Source: Hydractinia symbiolongicarpus (Eukaryota; Cnidaria; Hydrozoa; Anthoathecata; Hydractiniidae). From it: a stretch of DNA of 60,000 bases. A model generated the notes under the pieces. That model saw only the letters and a program-made list of their open reading frames with translations. It made no database searches and had not been told where the DNA came from. A program made the translations under genes and the position numbers. Location: NCBI RefSeq assembly GCF_029227915.1, contig NC_079885.1, positions 25,299,001 through 25,359,000 of the forward strand, given 5' to 3'. Below are positions 1 through 9,724 of this stretch, piece by piece (position 1 is the first letter of the stretch; each line of letters opens with the position of its first letter).

Positions 1-195
1 ATAACCACAGATTAGTTGGGGTCATTGTGGGTCGTATTTTACATATTCCTCATCATATAGAACTCAAGAATGTAACCTAAGTGGAATGCCACATGTATCA
101 ACGATAAATTGCAAAAAAGTTAATAATAGACGCTATAAATTTGAAAGGCATGTTGCTGCATGTCAATTGAGAAAAATGTACAAATGAGCTAACGA
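1..195 (+). pseudogene. Decayed copy of the ORF end at 40.28-40.48 kb
   Basis: The plus strand here matches 40,285-40,480 at DNA level and, with breaks, at protein level: a conserved run reading like VGxIxGxILHIxxHxEL, then a conserved tail with an AC-x-L-x-KM pattern. In-frame stops interrupt this copy. It lies tail-to-tail with the degenerate GTPase copy at 811-1740, exactly as the two intact ORFs lie near 40.5 kb, so one duplication carried both. The function of the encoded protein is unknown to me. Confidence 0.6.
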
Positions 196-810
196 TGCTG
201 AAGGCTGGTATTTGTGGACGGAGAAATGTACAATTTTATATTGCAAGTCAAATCGTTTTGCCAGATTTTAGATGTTAAATGATGAAGTTGCATTAAATAA
301 TTTATCTCTTCACCAAAATGAGCTATAACATTAATAAATAATGATAGAGTTAAAACGGAAACTATTAATCCCATATACATGAATATAACAGTGCTGTTTC
401 ATTTAGAGAAAATCCTCGTTCCCACTTTTTCCTGTCAATAGGTCACTCTGTTTTCGTATTGTGATCAAATATGTTATCCTGTAAAAGGCCTTCACTCTTT
501 TGAGGGTTGGTCTCCTGTTTTTTGTCATTTTTGTACTTATGAGGCAAATAGAGCTGTCAATGAGAGAATGGCACATCCCAAAAACTATCGCTTGAGGGAT
601 AATGTTATTCAAACTGCCTAAGATGTCATGAACAGAGTACATTTGCGGCTGCCTATGTTTCACGGCGAAGGATGAAGCTAAAGCATTAAAGCCGGAAAGC
701 GTTTACTTTTTAATGACATTTACTTTTACTTGTAATAGTATAGTTCAGTACAATATTGCATGATAACCCCCTTTTAAAAATAAGAGAAATAAATTGGGTT
801 AAAAATAAAA
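196..810. other. Non-coding insert within the duplicated locus
   Basis: About 615 bases separate the two homologous blocks here, against about 20-30 bases at the intact locus near 40.49 kb. I see no convincing gene or terminal repeat. It may be inserted sequence or replacement sequence gained after the duplication. Confidence 0.4.
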
Positions 811-1740
811 CGATAAATCTAACCTGTCTCCATTTGAGTGGCTATCCGAAGGACATTTCCCAGGACAATAAACACACTTCCCCTCTCTCATTGATGCAGC
901 AATGTAACATGGATCGTGACATGGATCGTAAACATGCAGGCTTTACAATTTGTAATATTGTGGCCTACCACTTTTGTTGTTTGAGGGTATCGTTTTGAGT
1001 TATTTTGTAATCCTTGTTTGCTCTCATGGTTCCTTTTAGTGTAAGAATATCATTAGTGATATTCTCAATACTCTGAAGCATGTCCATTCCAATGTCGATT
1101 TTGTTTTGTAAGGATTCCAACGATTTTAAACCGTCTCTTTTTTAAGAACTTCTTTTGTAAGATTTAGGCTTGTTGAAGTAACCATATTAAGGTAGTCAAA
1201 AAGCTTCTTCAGACAGACATAACTAAAAATCAAAAAAGTGATCGCTAGTTACATCATTATTTAAAGCATACAGTGCTGAATTGTTGAACTTGAAAGTCGC
1301 ATTTCCGTTAAATGGAATTTTGTTGTTCTTTACAACTTCTAAAGCAGGTGGTGCTTCAGCATCAGCAAATGTAAACAACAAAAATATATTTTCTGTCATA
1401 TCTTTGCCAAAGATGTTTAAAACTTGATCAAATACGTATTTTTGTTCTTCCGTGATCTCTGCTTGTATGACAAACCCAATGCAAGTTCTTTAACCGGACC
1501 TACATTTTCACTATCAAAAAATTTACGCAGTTAATCGATTATCATTTCATCGTGGTTTATACCACGTGTGTCACCAAAGCCAGGTCTGTGAACTACTGTT
1601 AAGCTATGATTAATTCGAAACTCCTCATGATAATGTAGAACAAAACTGCTAACCCAACTTGTCATGCTTTCTCCTTTGCTCCTTAGGTCATCCAGTCCAC
1701 GTTCTTTTAACTCTTCTTCTTCGTCAACAATTAACTGTAT
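811..1740 (-). pseudogene. Truncated, broken paralogue of the AIG1-like GTPase gene
   Basis: The minus strand aligns along its length with the GTPase exon at 40,500-41,470, including the Cys-rich tail region, the switch region around the DTPGFGD motif and the middle helical part. Several indels break the frame; part of the Cys-rich segment is missing near 895. Homology stops near 1,740, just before the part that would encode the P-loop, so the nucleotide-binding motif is absent. The N-terminal membrane/coiled-coil exon is also absent. This is a dead, 5'-truncated segmental copy and not a processed one, because 3' flanking sequence was copied as well. Confidence 0.8.
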
Positions 1741-2760
1741 GGCATAAGAGAACTTTATCGTAGCAAATTTATTTTTATGTTGAGGATGTAGCCATTTAGC
1801 TAGCTATTTGGCTAAAAAGTGAGAGTATATATAAAAATGCAGTTTGGCTACAACAATATTCTCAAGCAATAATTCTTATGCAAAATGCTGTTAGCTAGAT
1901 AGGTAACTACATCTTTTATTATTTTCCTGAAAACTTTTTCTGCGCATAAAATGGATGAGCAATTGTTTTAGCTGGAGGTGTAAAGACAGACTGTTCCCTG
2001 TGTTTTCATTTTAACCGAAGTTGCAATGAAGTTTTTTTGGAAAAGGGTATTACAGCTGTTCAACACTGTTTAACTGTACTAAGCGGTTAGTCCAGCGTTA
2101 ACAACAGACTGTTTTTTGAAAAAGGTTGTTATGCATATGCGCATGTCCAAGCGGTTTATTTTTACCAAGGGATCAGCGAACTGACAATTAATTTTTAAAC
2201 TTTCTCGGGAATCACGGCTGTACAAATGTGCAACACTGTTTACCTGGACTAACCGCTCAGCCTGGTGTTAGCAATGAACTTTTTCTTGTGTTTTTATTTA
2301 AACAGAGTCTGCGAGAAAGTTTTTTTTAAAAGTGTATTATCCCTATACGCCTGTGCAACACCGTTTAACTGTACTAAGCGCTCAGCTCGGTGTCATGATT
2401 CATTTTTTTAACTTTCACAAAAACTTTTTTCGCAAAATAAAATAATATTGACTGATTGTTTTGCTATGGTGGAGTATCAACAGTTTGTAAACTCTGTTTT
2501 TATTTTAGCTATCGTTGCGGGAAAGTTATTTTTTAAAAAATACGTTTCAGTCGCAACACTATAATGGTGTATGCGCTTTACTTGATTTATAACATACTGC
2601 ATACCTGTACTAAAGCGCTCCACCTTATCGTGTGGCGCAGTTTACGGCGCCCCACAGAGTGTTCGCTGCCGGCTCACGCCTTGACTTGTGGCTTACCCCG
2701 GCGTTTCTACGCCGGGTTTACCGGGCTATTTATATATAATTTTATTGTCATACGTATATT
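1741..2760 (+). repeat. Degenerate internal repeats and a GC-rich patch
   Basis: A motif like CAACACTGTTTAACTGTACT followed by AAGCG-CTCAG recurs with divergence near 2,058, 2,231, 2,348 and 2,544-2,600, at irregular 120-200-base spacing, each time near T-rich stretches. The last copy merges with a GC-rich patch (2,600-2,730) containing a short hairpin of CCCGGCG and CGCCGGG arms near 2,697-2,716. It looks like the remains of a repeat array or of transposon subterminal repeats. No gene is visible. Confidence 0.45.
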
Positions 2761-4668
2761 GAAGTTTTAAGTCATAATTTATGTTTGTTTTTTAATTACA
2801 ATAAGTGTGTTAACAATAAAAAATAAGTTAAAAAGGAATACATTTTTAACCATGTTAACAAAAACGTGCTCTAGGTAGCACCCCTAAATAATTACTTTGG
2901 TTTCTATTGACCTTATTCAGTACGGGTGGAATGGGTGGAATAATATGGGTGGATTCGGTCAGCCAACAACGTTTTTTTCTTACTAATTTTTTTGCACAGC
3001 AATTAATCTTTACAAGCAAAGTAAGATTGTGCAGCATGTTTTCTACGCGAACTATATGAACTGAATTATTGATATTTGATTTTTGGTAGACAATAACTAT
3101 AAACCAGGTTTAATCCATTTACACGAAGTAAGTATCTAGCTATCTTTTTAAATTGTTTTGCTAAACGCTGCAGTTGGTGACGCAAATGGCTGCTAAGTCA
3201 TAATAGTCACAGCTACTGTTTTACTGAGTCAAGGGCGTGCAGTATGCAACGATCGATTTTATGTTTTTGTCAGAGTAATGTGCAGAAATTTGTGATACAA
3301 GACTGGATTTCGTTCCCTTAACGACTGCTCCTACTACTAGGAAAGTTATGTTTAGGTCATGGAGTTGACATGCTATTTTTCTCTGACTTTAAGTTCCGAT
3401 AAAGCTTCTAGATACAATATTGGTGATTTACTATGACTAAAAATATGTTTTTAAGATTTTAAAATGGATTCGACATTTTCAGATAAAAACTTGCATTATA
3501 AAAACACTTGAGAATGCCAGCACTTTTACGCCGTGTGCAGCTTATCGGCACCCGCATACAATTTTCAAAAAACAGCATTTATTTATGTTTTTTCATTTCT
3601 TGGTATGTTTCACTTTTCTAAAGATAAAGTTTTAGTGATATTTAATCTGCTTATGTTCGTTGCATTTATTTTTATAACATTTTGCGACGTAATTAAACGA
3701 ACAGTATTTACTCCACTAAACCGGTCGCAGGAAAATCAGAAAGGCGGTATTATTTCTTTTAATGCGTAAAAACTCAATTAGAAATCAAAACGTTTTAAGG
3801 TAAGAAATTCAAGGAAGTCACAGAATTATGATGCATAAAAGCCAAAAATTAAAAAGATATGTAGCCACAAATCTGTTCTATATAATAGCGACACTTGTGC
3901 AACTTTTGCTTGATAGTCTAATGTGTGATCGTGTCTGACAACATCTACAATCAAGACATTATCAGTGATTTCGTTGTGCTTTTGATTATGCGATCGCAAT
4001 CCCTCATACAAGATTATTGTGGAGTTAAACTTAAGTTGAGCTAAAGAGATGAGAATATGCGGGATGTGGGAATGAAGAAGTAAATACGGTATACTAATTA
4101 ATTAAACAAATTTTCTCTTAATTTAAAAAAGTTAGCAAGGTACTGCCATGGCTTAAGAGGCTTTTAGATGGTTTTAACAGGTAAATTAATCGATGTTGAT
4201 CATTTTTGTTTCGTAAAAGGCTGTTGTGGAGCATTTAAATTGGACATTCCAATATGGGAGCATTAATAAAGTACGTACGCATTAAATTGCTCATTTTCCA
4301 ACCCCTTTTACACCCATCAACGTACGCTTTTACCCTGATCTCCCTGATGATGATTGACATAAAAAAAGAAATTTCTATTACAAAATAAGATTTTCTCGAA
4401 CACTTTAGGAAATTTCACAATAAGTGAAATAATAAGACTTGTTTCGATAGAATTAATAGAAACGACGTTGATGTTTAGTTTCGCGCAAGTTTTCCCGCGA
4501 TTTCTGAAGTGAAATATTTCACACACATCAACTTTTCGCGTAGCCAAATTCAAAAAATATTAGTATTTTTGCGCAATCAATTGTTCATTGAGCGTTCATT
4601 TTAAAGCAACCTTCGTCAAAAGAAGATGTGTTTTATCATTTCTTATTGTTTGAAAAAAAAAATTAGAC
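2761..4668. other. No gene recognised
   Basis: AT-rich sequence with only short, low-complexity open frames. The minus-strand frame at 2,855-3,037 ends in a peptide-like PPIPPVLNKVNRNQSNYLG that looks protein-like but matches no family I know. I see no transposon ends here. Confidence 0.4.
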
Positions 4669-5040
4669 GTGAAGAAATTTATCTTTTACTTACTCTTACG
4701 GACAACCAGAAGTATCAGGTCAGTTTTTCCTTTAAAGGACAAAGAGAAATACACTTCTTGTGCAATTTACGAGGGCGTATGCTCTTGTGGAATTAAGTAC
4801 ATCGGAGAATACGTTAGAAATGTCGAGTCTCGATGGAAGGAGCATGAAAAGATGAATGAAAAGTCAGAGCCAGTCACGCATTTTGTATAAAATGCAGGTC
4901 ATTCCTTTACATGGAGCTTTATTAAAATTCATTTAAACGAAAAATATTAGAGACATTTTATATACCCTCATTAACTGTATTTATACCTTCTTGGTCGTTT
5001 AAAATCCTTTGAAATCTCAAAAGAGCAAAAAAACAGTTCG
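4669..5040 (+). pseudogene. Penelope-like element fragment with GIY-YIG nuclease remnant
   Basis: The reading frame to 4,890 contains YEGVCSCGIKYIGEY followed by an R-x3-R-W-x-EH pattern. That is the arrangement of the GIY-YIG endonuclease domain at the C-terminus of Penelope-like retroelements, with the paired Cys residues typical of that group. After a stop, the same protein tail can be followed as weak coding similarity to about 5,040 (a His-Ser-Phe-x-Trp block and a leucine-rich end). No reverse transcriptase lies upstream here. It is an orphan, inactive 3' piece ending about 300 bases before the Polinton. Confidence 0.6.
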
Positions 5041-5339
5041 TTAATTTTTGATTTAAGTGATCACAAACGTTAGGGGCGCAGAATGTTTATGTTCACTAAA
5101 TTATTAAAACAATATATAACTTAAATTTAACTGAACATATAACTAAACAATAGATATATTTGATAACCATAAATCATTCTATAAAAACACTTACCTTGCT
5201 TGTTAGTCAAGGCTTCGGATGAAAGAAACTGTAAACTCTTCTGAAGTAATTGCCTATTTATTCTTATCATTTTTCATAGAAACTTGGCACAGAAAGCCAG
5301 TCAAGGCAACAACAATGATCTTTTTTTAGACTTTTTAAT

Positions 5340-5451
5340 AGTAGTAGTAAGGAGTGAACATATACAGATTTCGCTCCTTTCACACCTTTACTCCCAAAAA
5401 CCTCGCTTCCACCACTTCCACCACCACCCCTCCCAAAAACAAGTAAAAAAC
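5340..5451 (+). repeat. Polinton left terminal inverted repeat
   Basis: Begins AGTAGTAGTAAGGAGTGAAC and matches the reverse complement of 20,259-20,370 over 112 bases with few mismatches. The terminal triplet AGT is reiterated three times at both ends. Long C/A-rich blocks (CCACC repeats) fill the inner part. Confidence 0.95.
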
Positions 5452-5521
5452 TTCGCGAATATCCTAAGATCATCGAATATGTTCCGGATCGTTTCAGAGC
5501 CATGGTTACAAGAAATAAAGC

Positions 5522-5677
5522 ATGACGATTGAGTATTGTGACGAATGTGGAATTGATCAATATGATAGATGCAAGTGTGGAAGGAGGTTAATCATAAAAG
5601 GAGGGATGTTGTGCTGGCAGCACTATATTATGTGTATCACCTACAATGGTGGGTGGTGTACTTGTGAAAATTCCTAG
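5522..5677 (+). CDS. Small Cys-rich, possibly zinc-binding protein
   Basis: An unbroken 51-codon ATG frame that encodes a C-x2-C pair, a C-x-C pair and a later W-C-x-C, spaced as in small zinc ribbons. It is the first frame inside the left end of the Polinton and runs toward the next gene, whose ATG follows 29 bases after its stop. I know no named family for it. In an element where most frames are broken, an intact Cys-patterned frame is suggestive, but 51 codons can arise by chance. Call it hypothetical. Confidence 0.4.
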   Translation: MTIEYCDECGIDQYDRCKCGRRLIIKGGMLCWQHYIMCITYNGGWCTCENS

Positions 5678-5706
5678 TTGGGGCTTCAATTTCCATAAAT
5701 AAAGGG

Positions 5707-6317
5707 ATGTTTAAATTTGCTAACGAGAATGTTAACTCAAGAGACTTTTATGCCAAAGCGACTCCACTAAATATCGAAGATGTAAACATTGAAAATATTG
5801 TGCTAAGCGATCCTATTCCAGCAAAGAAGGGCAAAGATGAACGTTTCGTCATTGGTTATAAAAATAGTGACAACAAGTTATCCCCTCTATTGATCAAAAC
5901 ACCCAAAAAGCTCTATTCCAATGGTGCCTCGCGTTATGATGAGGGCTGCTCTCTTACCATGTCATTCGATATATATAACCATCCCGAGTGGCTAGAGAAG
6001 TATGAGACTATCCTGACCAAGGTAGAGTCCTTGGAGGGTCATTGCTTCACCACCCCACCTGTGAAAAAAGGTAAATACTTAACTACTAAAGTGAAGGAGT
6101 GGGAGGGTAAAGTCAGAACCGATTTTCATTCCAAAAAAGTACCACTAACACAAAGCTGCGAGTGCAGCGCCATAATCAAGCTATCTGGCATGTACAGGCA
6201 AGGTTCAAATTACTACATGCAATGGAGGAGTGCAAGTATAAGGTTGTCGAGTTTTATGGCACCAGACATATTATCGATTCAGATGATGACGATGAAGAAC
6301 CATTCATTGTGGTATAG
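5707..6317 (+). pseudogene. Polinton ORF resembling a viral DUF5871-type protein, frameshifted
   Basis: From the ATG at 5,707 the frame encodes about 175 residues that look like one folded domain, including SPLLIKTPKKLYSNGASRY and LTMSFD. The PL-x-IxTP then SLSFD layout recalls a protein family of unknown role found in large DNA viruses (DUF5871/DUF2738-like), proposed by some to bind nucleic acid. That match is from pattern memory only. Around 6,200-6,230 the coding signal moves to another frame, which ends in an Asp/Glu-rich tail (four Asp in a row near 6,276-6,290) and a stop at 6,315-6,317. Reading straight through gives a false 310-residue fusion with the SAP ORF. Confidence 0.6.
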
Positions 6318-6363
6318 TAAAAACTCGATAGATTTTGTATGCAATGTTGTATACAAAATAAAC

Positions 6364-6639
6364 ATGAACGAGCTTAAAAAAGAGGCAAAGAAACTAGGTA
6401 TACGTGGATATTCAACTATGAAAAAGGGTGAAATTATAGCCGCGATTCATAAGGTAAAATATAAAGATATTGCAACACAAACACTTGGGCCTTATTGCAA
6501 GCCATGCTCGGATATCGCGGCTATAAAAATACTCGATGAGTACACCAGAGGCCTGAAGGCGAGACAGAAACGAAATATCATCTATGACGGTGATTTTATG
6601 ATCGATAAAGATACCGGTGAAGTGCTTGGTGTGGTATAG
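6364..6639 (+). CDS. Small SAP-domain protein
   Basis: ATG at 6,364 starts a 91-codon frame whose first 30 residues, MNELKKEAKKLGIRGYSTMK followed by KGEIIAAI, form a SAP helix-turn-helix (the L-K-x-E...LGI.GYS.MKKGELI pattern). SAP modules bind AT-rich DNA or chromatin. The rest is basic, with a Cys pair (C-K-P-C) and a conserved-looking end, YDGDFMIDKDTGEVLGVV. It is in the same frame as the preceding ORF only because that ORF is shifted, so I treat it as a separate gene. Its stop at 6,637-6,639 abuts the next gene. Intact; role in replication or packaging is a guess. Confidence 0.6.
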   Translation: MNELKKEAKKLGIRGYSTMKKGEIIAAIHKVKYKDIATQTLGPYCKPCSDIAAIKILDEYTRGLKARQKRNIIYDGDFMIDKDTGEVLGVV

Positions 6640-6640
6640 T

Positions 6641-7179
6641 ATGTCCAAAATTTTGTGAGATGTATCTCAAAGCAAATCTCAGAGCAAATCAAGAAATGTT
6701 CACAATGCAAAAGGTCTTTATCTTTTGAATATTTCAGAATTAACAAGCGCAATGGGCAATGGACCAAAAAATGTATCAAATGCCTTGATATTGTAAAGGC
6801 GTCGATGGAGCGAAACAAATGCCATCATAAAAAATATCAGGGTCTTTGTAAAGAATGTGATTTCCCTGGATATATGCATAATCTTATTCTAAGTAGGATT
6901 CACCAGGCCCTAAACAATGACACCGAGATAGCATCCACAGAGTACCTAGGGTGCGGCATCTGTACATTTATTGGGCATATCCAGGACCAATTTAGAGATG
7001 GGATGTGCTGGAGCAATAGAGGTCAGTGGGAATTTGATCATAAGGTGCCGGTTAAATATAAAGAAAATGTTGTCCCACCCAGTATGGATATACAGCTCGC
7101 GCGGTTACATTATACCAACATGCAGCCATTGTGGGCAATAGAAAATCAATCGAAAGGCTATCGATTCATCACTGAATAG
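6641..7179 (+). CDS. HNH-family endonuclease with zinc ribbon
   Basis: About 174 residues. The N-terminal part has a CSQCKRSLSFEYF zinc-ribbon half and a matching C-x2-C further on, then another C-x2-C group. The C-terminal part has W-E-F-DH-K-V-P-V followed about 25 residues later by NMQPLWAIENQSKG. That is the HNH/ββα-metal arrangement of homing-type and large-virus HNH nucleases, with DH and the downstream N/H positions as expected catalytic and metal residues. The likely ATG at 6,641 is out of frame with the main body by one base in a T run near 6,651-6,654, so the start is probably damaged. HNH genes are not part of the standard Polinton set. It could act in genome processing or be a selfish passenger. 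Confidence 0.75.
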
Positions 7180-7204
7180 AGTGGCTTCATTAAAGATGAA
7201 TGAT

Positions 7205-7459
7205 TTAAAAAAAAATTAATGTTTTGTACAAAACATTAAAATTATGAATATTCAGGTGGTGCCTCCAGGTATTTCTTACATATTGTGCAGACTGCAAGTT
7301 TTTTAACAATTCTACTCTCGCCTCATCGCGGCCTTTGGCGACAAGTGCTTGTCTCTCTTGGTTATTGATCTCGCTAACGATCTTCTTCGTAAGTTGTCTT
7401 ATTTGTTCCTTGAGCAAAAGGTATTTTTGTTTCTCTTGCATGATCATTTTTTTCATCAT
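7205..7459 (-). CDS. Small coiled-coil protein, hypothetical
   Basis: An 84-codon ATG frame rich in Lys, Gln, Glu and Leu (MMKKMIMQEKQKYLLLKEQI and following), predicted to be helical and coiled-coil over its first 60 residues. It sits between two plus-strand genes and ends within 30 bases of the HNH stop, tail to tail. I do not recognise it. A genuine small Polinton gene is plausible because it is unbroken, but chance is not excluded. Confidence 0.4.
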   Translation of the reverse strand: MMKKMIMQEKQKYLLLKEQIRQLTKKIVSEINNQERQALVAKGRDEARVELLKNLQSAQYVRNTWRHHLNIHNFNVLYKTLIFF

Positions 7460-7476
7460 ATTTTAATGAAAATTCA

Positions 7477-8038
7477 TGGAGTAGGTGGATAATTGAAAAT
7501 AGTCAGGGCCTTACACGTATTGGCATTGAAAAGTTATCGCAAACTGTACGATGCTACGCGTATTTGATTTTGCAGTCCCAAGCCTATGCGCGATCAGGAA
7601 TTATCGGCAATCAAGGCAGTTCTATCGATGCCTAACGGCTTTACTTGACGACCTTTAAACAGCTGATGATTAGACCTACAAATACAGGTAGAGAAATTAG
7701 TGAATTCGAGAACGTACTCAGATATCCACGAAGCAAGGTCGAAATATAGTGTTGCCCATGGCGTCTACATGATCCCAAGCGATATGTCACTGAGGATCGG
7801 AAATGTGTCTGGATTTAACAACAAGATCCTGATCAGTCAGGACCATTTCAAGATTGGTATCAATCCCGATATTAACGCTCCGCATGCTGTTGCCAATCCT
7901 ATAGCAAGGAAGCAGGTACATGATATACCCCTCCCTCCACCATCGTCCAAGGAAGCTGCAGTTCACGAGGATACCAAAGTCACGCTGGTTATGGTAGGAG
8001 TCGGAATAATACTCGCTTTCATCTGGATGAAGAGATAG
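7477..8038 (+). pseudogene. Small C-terminally membrane-anchored Polinton protein, broken
   Basis: Coding signal runs in one frame from about 7,480 through an in-frame TAA at 7,633-7,635 to about 7,745. It then shifts one frame and continues to the stop at 8,036-8,038. The C-terminal part has a proline run (IPLPPPSSKEA), then a single hydrophobic segment TLVMVGVGIILAFIWMKR that reads as a tail anchor. The whole gene would be close to 190 residues. The nearest ATG (7,476) is one base out of frame. Family unknown to me; a virion or host-membrane protein is inferred only from the anchor and its position near the capsid gene. Confidence 0.55.
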
Positions 8039-8072
8039 GTCTAATGTGTTGAACAACATACTAGACTCTTCA

Positions 8073-8477
8073 TCAATTCTTACTCTTCCTGTCACTTACA
8101 TACGCAACAACAATACCCACGACGGCAGCCAACGCCATATACAAGTGATTTGCTGCGAATTCGACAACTCTCGCTGCAACTCTGAAAAAAAAGGACACCA
8201 CGCTGCCAATGATCCCTGGTAATGCGGCTCCAGCCTTGCCTACTAGATACTTCAGGAATTTCCCGAATCTCTCCAGCTGCTTTCTCATAAACCCTTTGCT
8301 ACCACCACCTCCTCCTGTACTTCCTACGGCGCCTGCACTTCCTCCAGTGACGGCGAGCACGATGGTAGAGACCAGTAGACCAACAGCTGAGACGATGCTC
8401 ACGATATTGAGCCCCTGCTATTTAAACAAAATGGTCAGTTTCTCCCTTAGGGATATGTCATCTCCAGCTATTTTCAT
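8073..8477 (-). pseudogene. Small hydrophobic Gly-rich protein with internal stop
   Basis: The first in-frame ATG is at 8,477. An in-frame TAG at 8,420-8,418 interrupts the frame after 19 codons; the remaining 109+ codons are open. Features of the open part: a hydrophobic N-terminal stretch, a Gly/Ser run with five Gly (STGGGGGSKGF), an amphipathic basic middle (RKQLERFGKFLKYLVGKAG) and a second long hydrophobic region near the C-terminus ending in basic residues. The composition is that of a membrane-active or virion-lining minor protein. It lies 40 bases downstream of the 217-aa gene on the same strand. Function is inferred, not shown. Confidence 0.5.
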
Positions 8478-8517
8478 GAGGGTCTCCTTAATCGCTTTAA
8501 GCTGATTGTGTATATCC

Positions 8518-9171
8518 TTATTCCAAATCGATAAATTGAGTCTGAAGATCGCGTTTAAACCCCCTTCTTTCACGTTCGTCTAAGGCTTCGGTAAAGGAAG
8601 TATCCTCCATAAGGCTCTTCGTTTCATCTAGAACATTCTCTAGTAGCGGCAGCATCTCGATGTCACCAGGGTTGTTATCGACTGTATCAATATCATTCAG
8701 GAGTTTTTGAGCCATTGCTTTGCCTTTGTTTGGTGTAACATAGTTGGTAAAACCTAAGGCCTTCAGACGCGTAGGTCCTAAGGCCGTCTCTATAGATGTA
8801 ATAGCTCTTAACTCACCGGTCGTAGTCGTAAGCAATATCTCTTTATAGTCTTTACTCCCCAGCGTAACCGCCCTAAAAACAAGCTTTTTACCTTCATCGA
8901 CCCTAAAATAATGATAATTTTTATCGGTTGACAGCCTTAATCCTAAATGCTCGCTAAGTTTAGAATAAAGATCGTCGACGGTTTCCTCTAAATTCTGCTC
9001 CCGCAACCCTACATCTAATCGCCTACGCGCACCTCCCTGCTGTTGTCCTGGCGCTATGCCGACATCAGGCACTGGTCGAAGGATCTCACTCTCGATACTA
9101 AATTCGGGTTCGTCTTTTATATCTTCCTCCGGCGTGAAGCCTTCATTATCGTATCCCGGATTATCTGTCAT
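8518..9171 (-). CDS. Conserved-looking 217-aa Polinton protein, unknown role
   Basis: Intact ATG-to-stop frame of 217 codons, the longest undamaged original gene of the Polinton. The first 50 residues are acidic and probably disordered (MTDNPGYDNEGFTPEEDIKD), followed by a Gly/Gln-rich patch. Residues about 60-150 look like a compact alpha/beta domain, and the C-terminus is acidic and helical. It is transcribed away from the capsid gene, whose ATG at 9,243 is 71 bases from its own start, so a shared promoter between them is likely. I do not recognise a family. A structural or assembly role is inferred from its place between the hydrophobic protein and the capsid gene. Confidence 0.65.
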   Translation of the reverse strand: MTDNPGYDNEGFTPEEDIKDEPEFSIESEILRPVPDVGIAPGQQQGGARRRLDVGLREQNLEETVDDLYSKLSEHLGLRLSTDKNYHYFRVDEGKKLVFRAVTLGSKDYKEILLTTTTGELRAITSIETALGPTRLKALGFTNYVTPNKGKAMAQKLLNDIDTVDNNPGDIEMLPLLENVLDETKSLMEDTSFTEALDERERRGFKRDLQTQFIDLE

Positions 9172-9242
9172 TTATTTCACTCCCATAACGCTACTAATAA
9201 ATGTACGGAACTATCTTAGATCCGCATAAGGAATAGAAAATC
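9172..9242. promoter_or_regulatory. Probable divergent promoter, 217-aa gene and capsid gene
   Basis: Only 71 bases separate the two divergent ATGs (9,171 minus, 9,243 plus), so both transcription start regions must lie in or across this stretch. No clear TATA box is visible. Confidence 0.35.
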
Positions 9243-9561
9243 ATGTATGGGATGAATGGCAAAAGGCAGAGAGTAAAGGTATCTCACGTGTCATCCACAA
9301 TCAATCAAAATGAAGATCTCTACGTGGACATACCCAACCTTGGGAAGAACGATATGATTTTCCCCGGCTCAATCAAACTCCTCTTTGATTAGGAGCTTAC
9401 GGGTACCAATACCAAGCGTACAATTGTCAGCAATATAGGCAAGGCCCTGGTACGGGGCTTAAAGGTTACGCTGAATGGTAATGAAATACAAAACATACAA
9501 GATTACAACGTGCTTGCGACGTATAGGGATTTGTGGCTGCCAAAATTTGATAGAGACAATA

Positions 9562-9586
9562 CCGTATTTCCTCCAATAAGCGCCGC
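9562..9586 (+). repeat. Pogo element left terminal inverted repeat
   Basis: Starts CCGTATTTCCTC after the flanking TA. It matches the reverse complement of 12,358-12,382 with one mismatch. Confidence 0.9.
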
Positions 9587-9691
9587 CCTCTATTAAGCGC
9601 CGCCCTCTAATAAGCGCCGCACCTAAAATTCGAATTTCGAAATAAGCGCCGCCCTCTAATAAGCGCCGCACCCTCAAATGCGGCGCTTATT
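9575..9691 (+). repeat. Left subterminal GC-rich iterated repeats
   Basis: A 16-18-base unit, AAGCGCCGCCCTCTAAT or a near variant, occurs five times in tandem-like order. An inverted pair (TAAGCGCCGCA at 9,660-9,670 and TGCGGCGCTTA at 9,679-9,689) can form a hairpin. Bases 9,575-9,629 recur identically and in the same orientation at 12,282-12,336. These are candidate transposase binding sites. Confidence 0.85.
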
Positions 9692-9724
9692 AGAAAATCA
9701 AGAGAAAATGAGATTTCAATGCTT

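Noticed and set aside
5267-5560. Frames across the Polinton left terminal repeat
   Set aside because: They encode Gly/Ser- or Pro/His-runs from the CCACC-rich inverted repeat and cross the element border.
8209-8505. Pro-rich plus-strand frame of 98 codons
   Set aside because: Complement of the Gly-rich hydrophobic minus-strand gene; proline run is the antisense of its glycine run.
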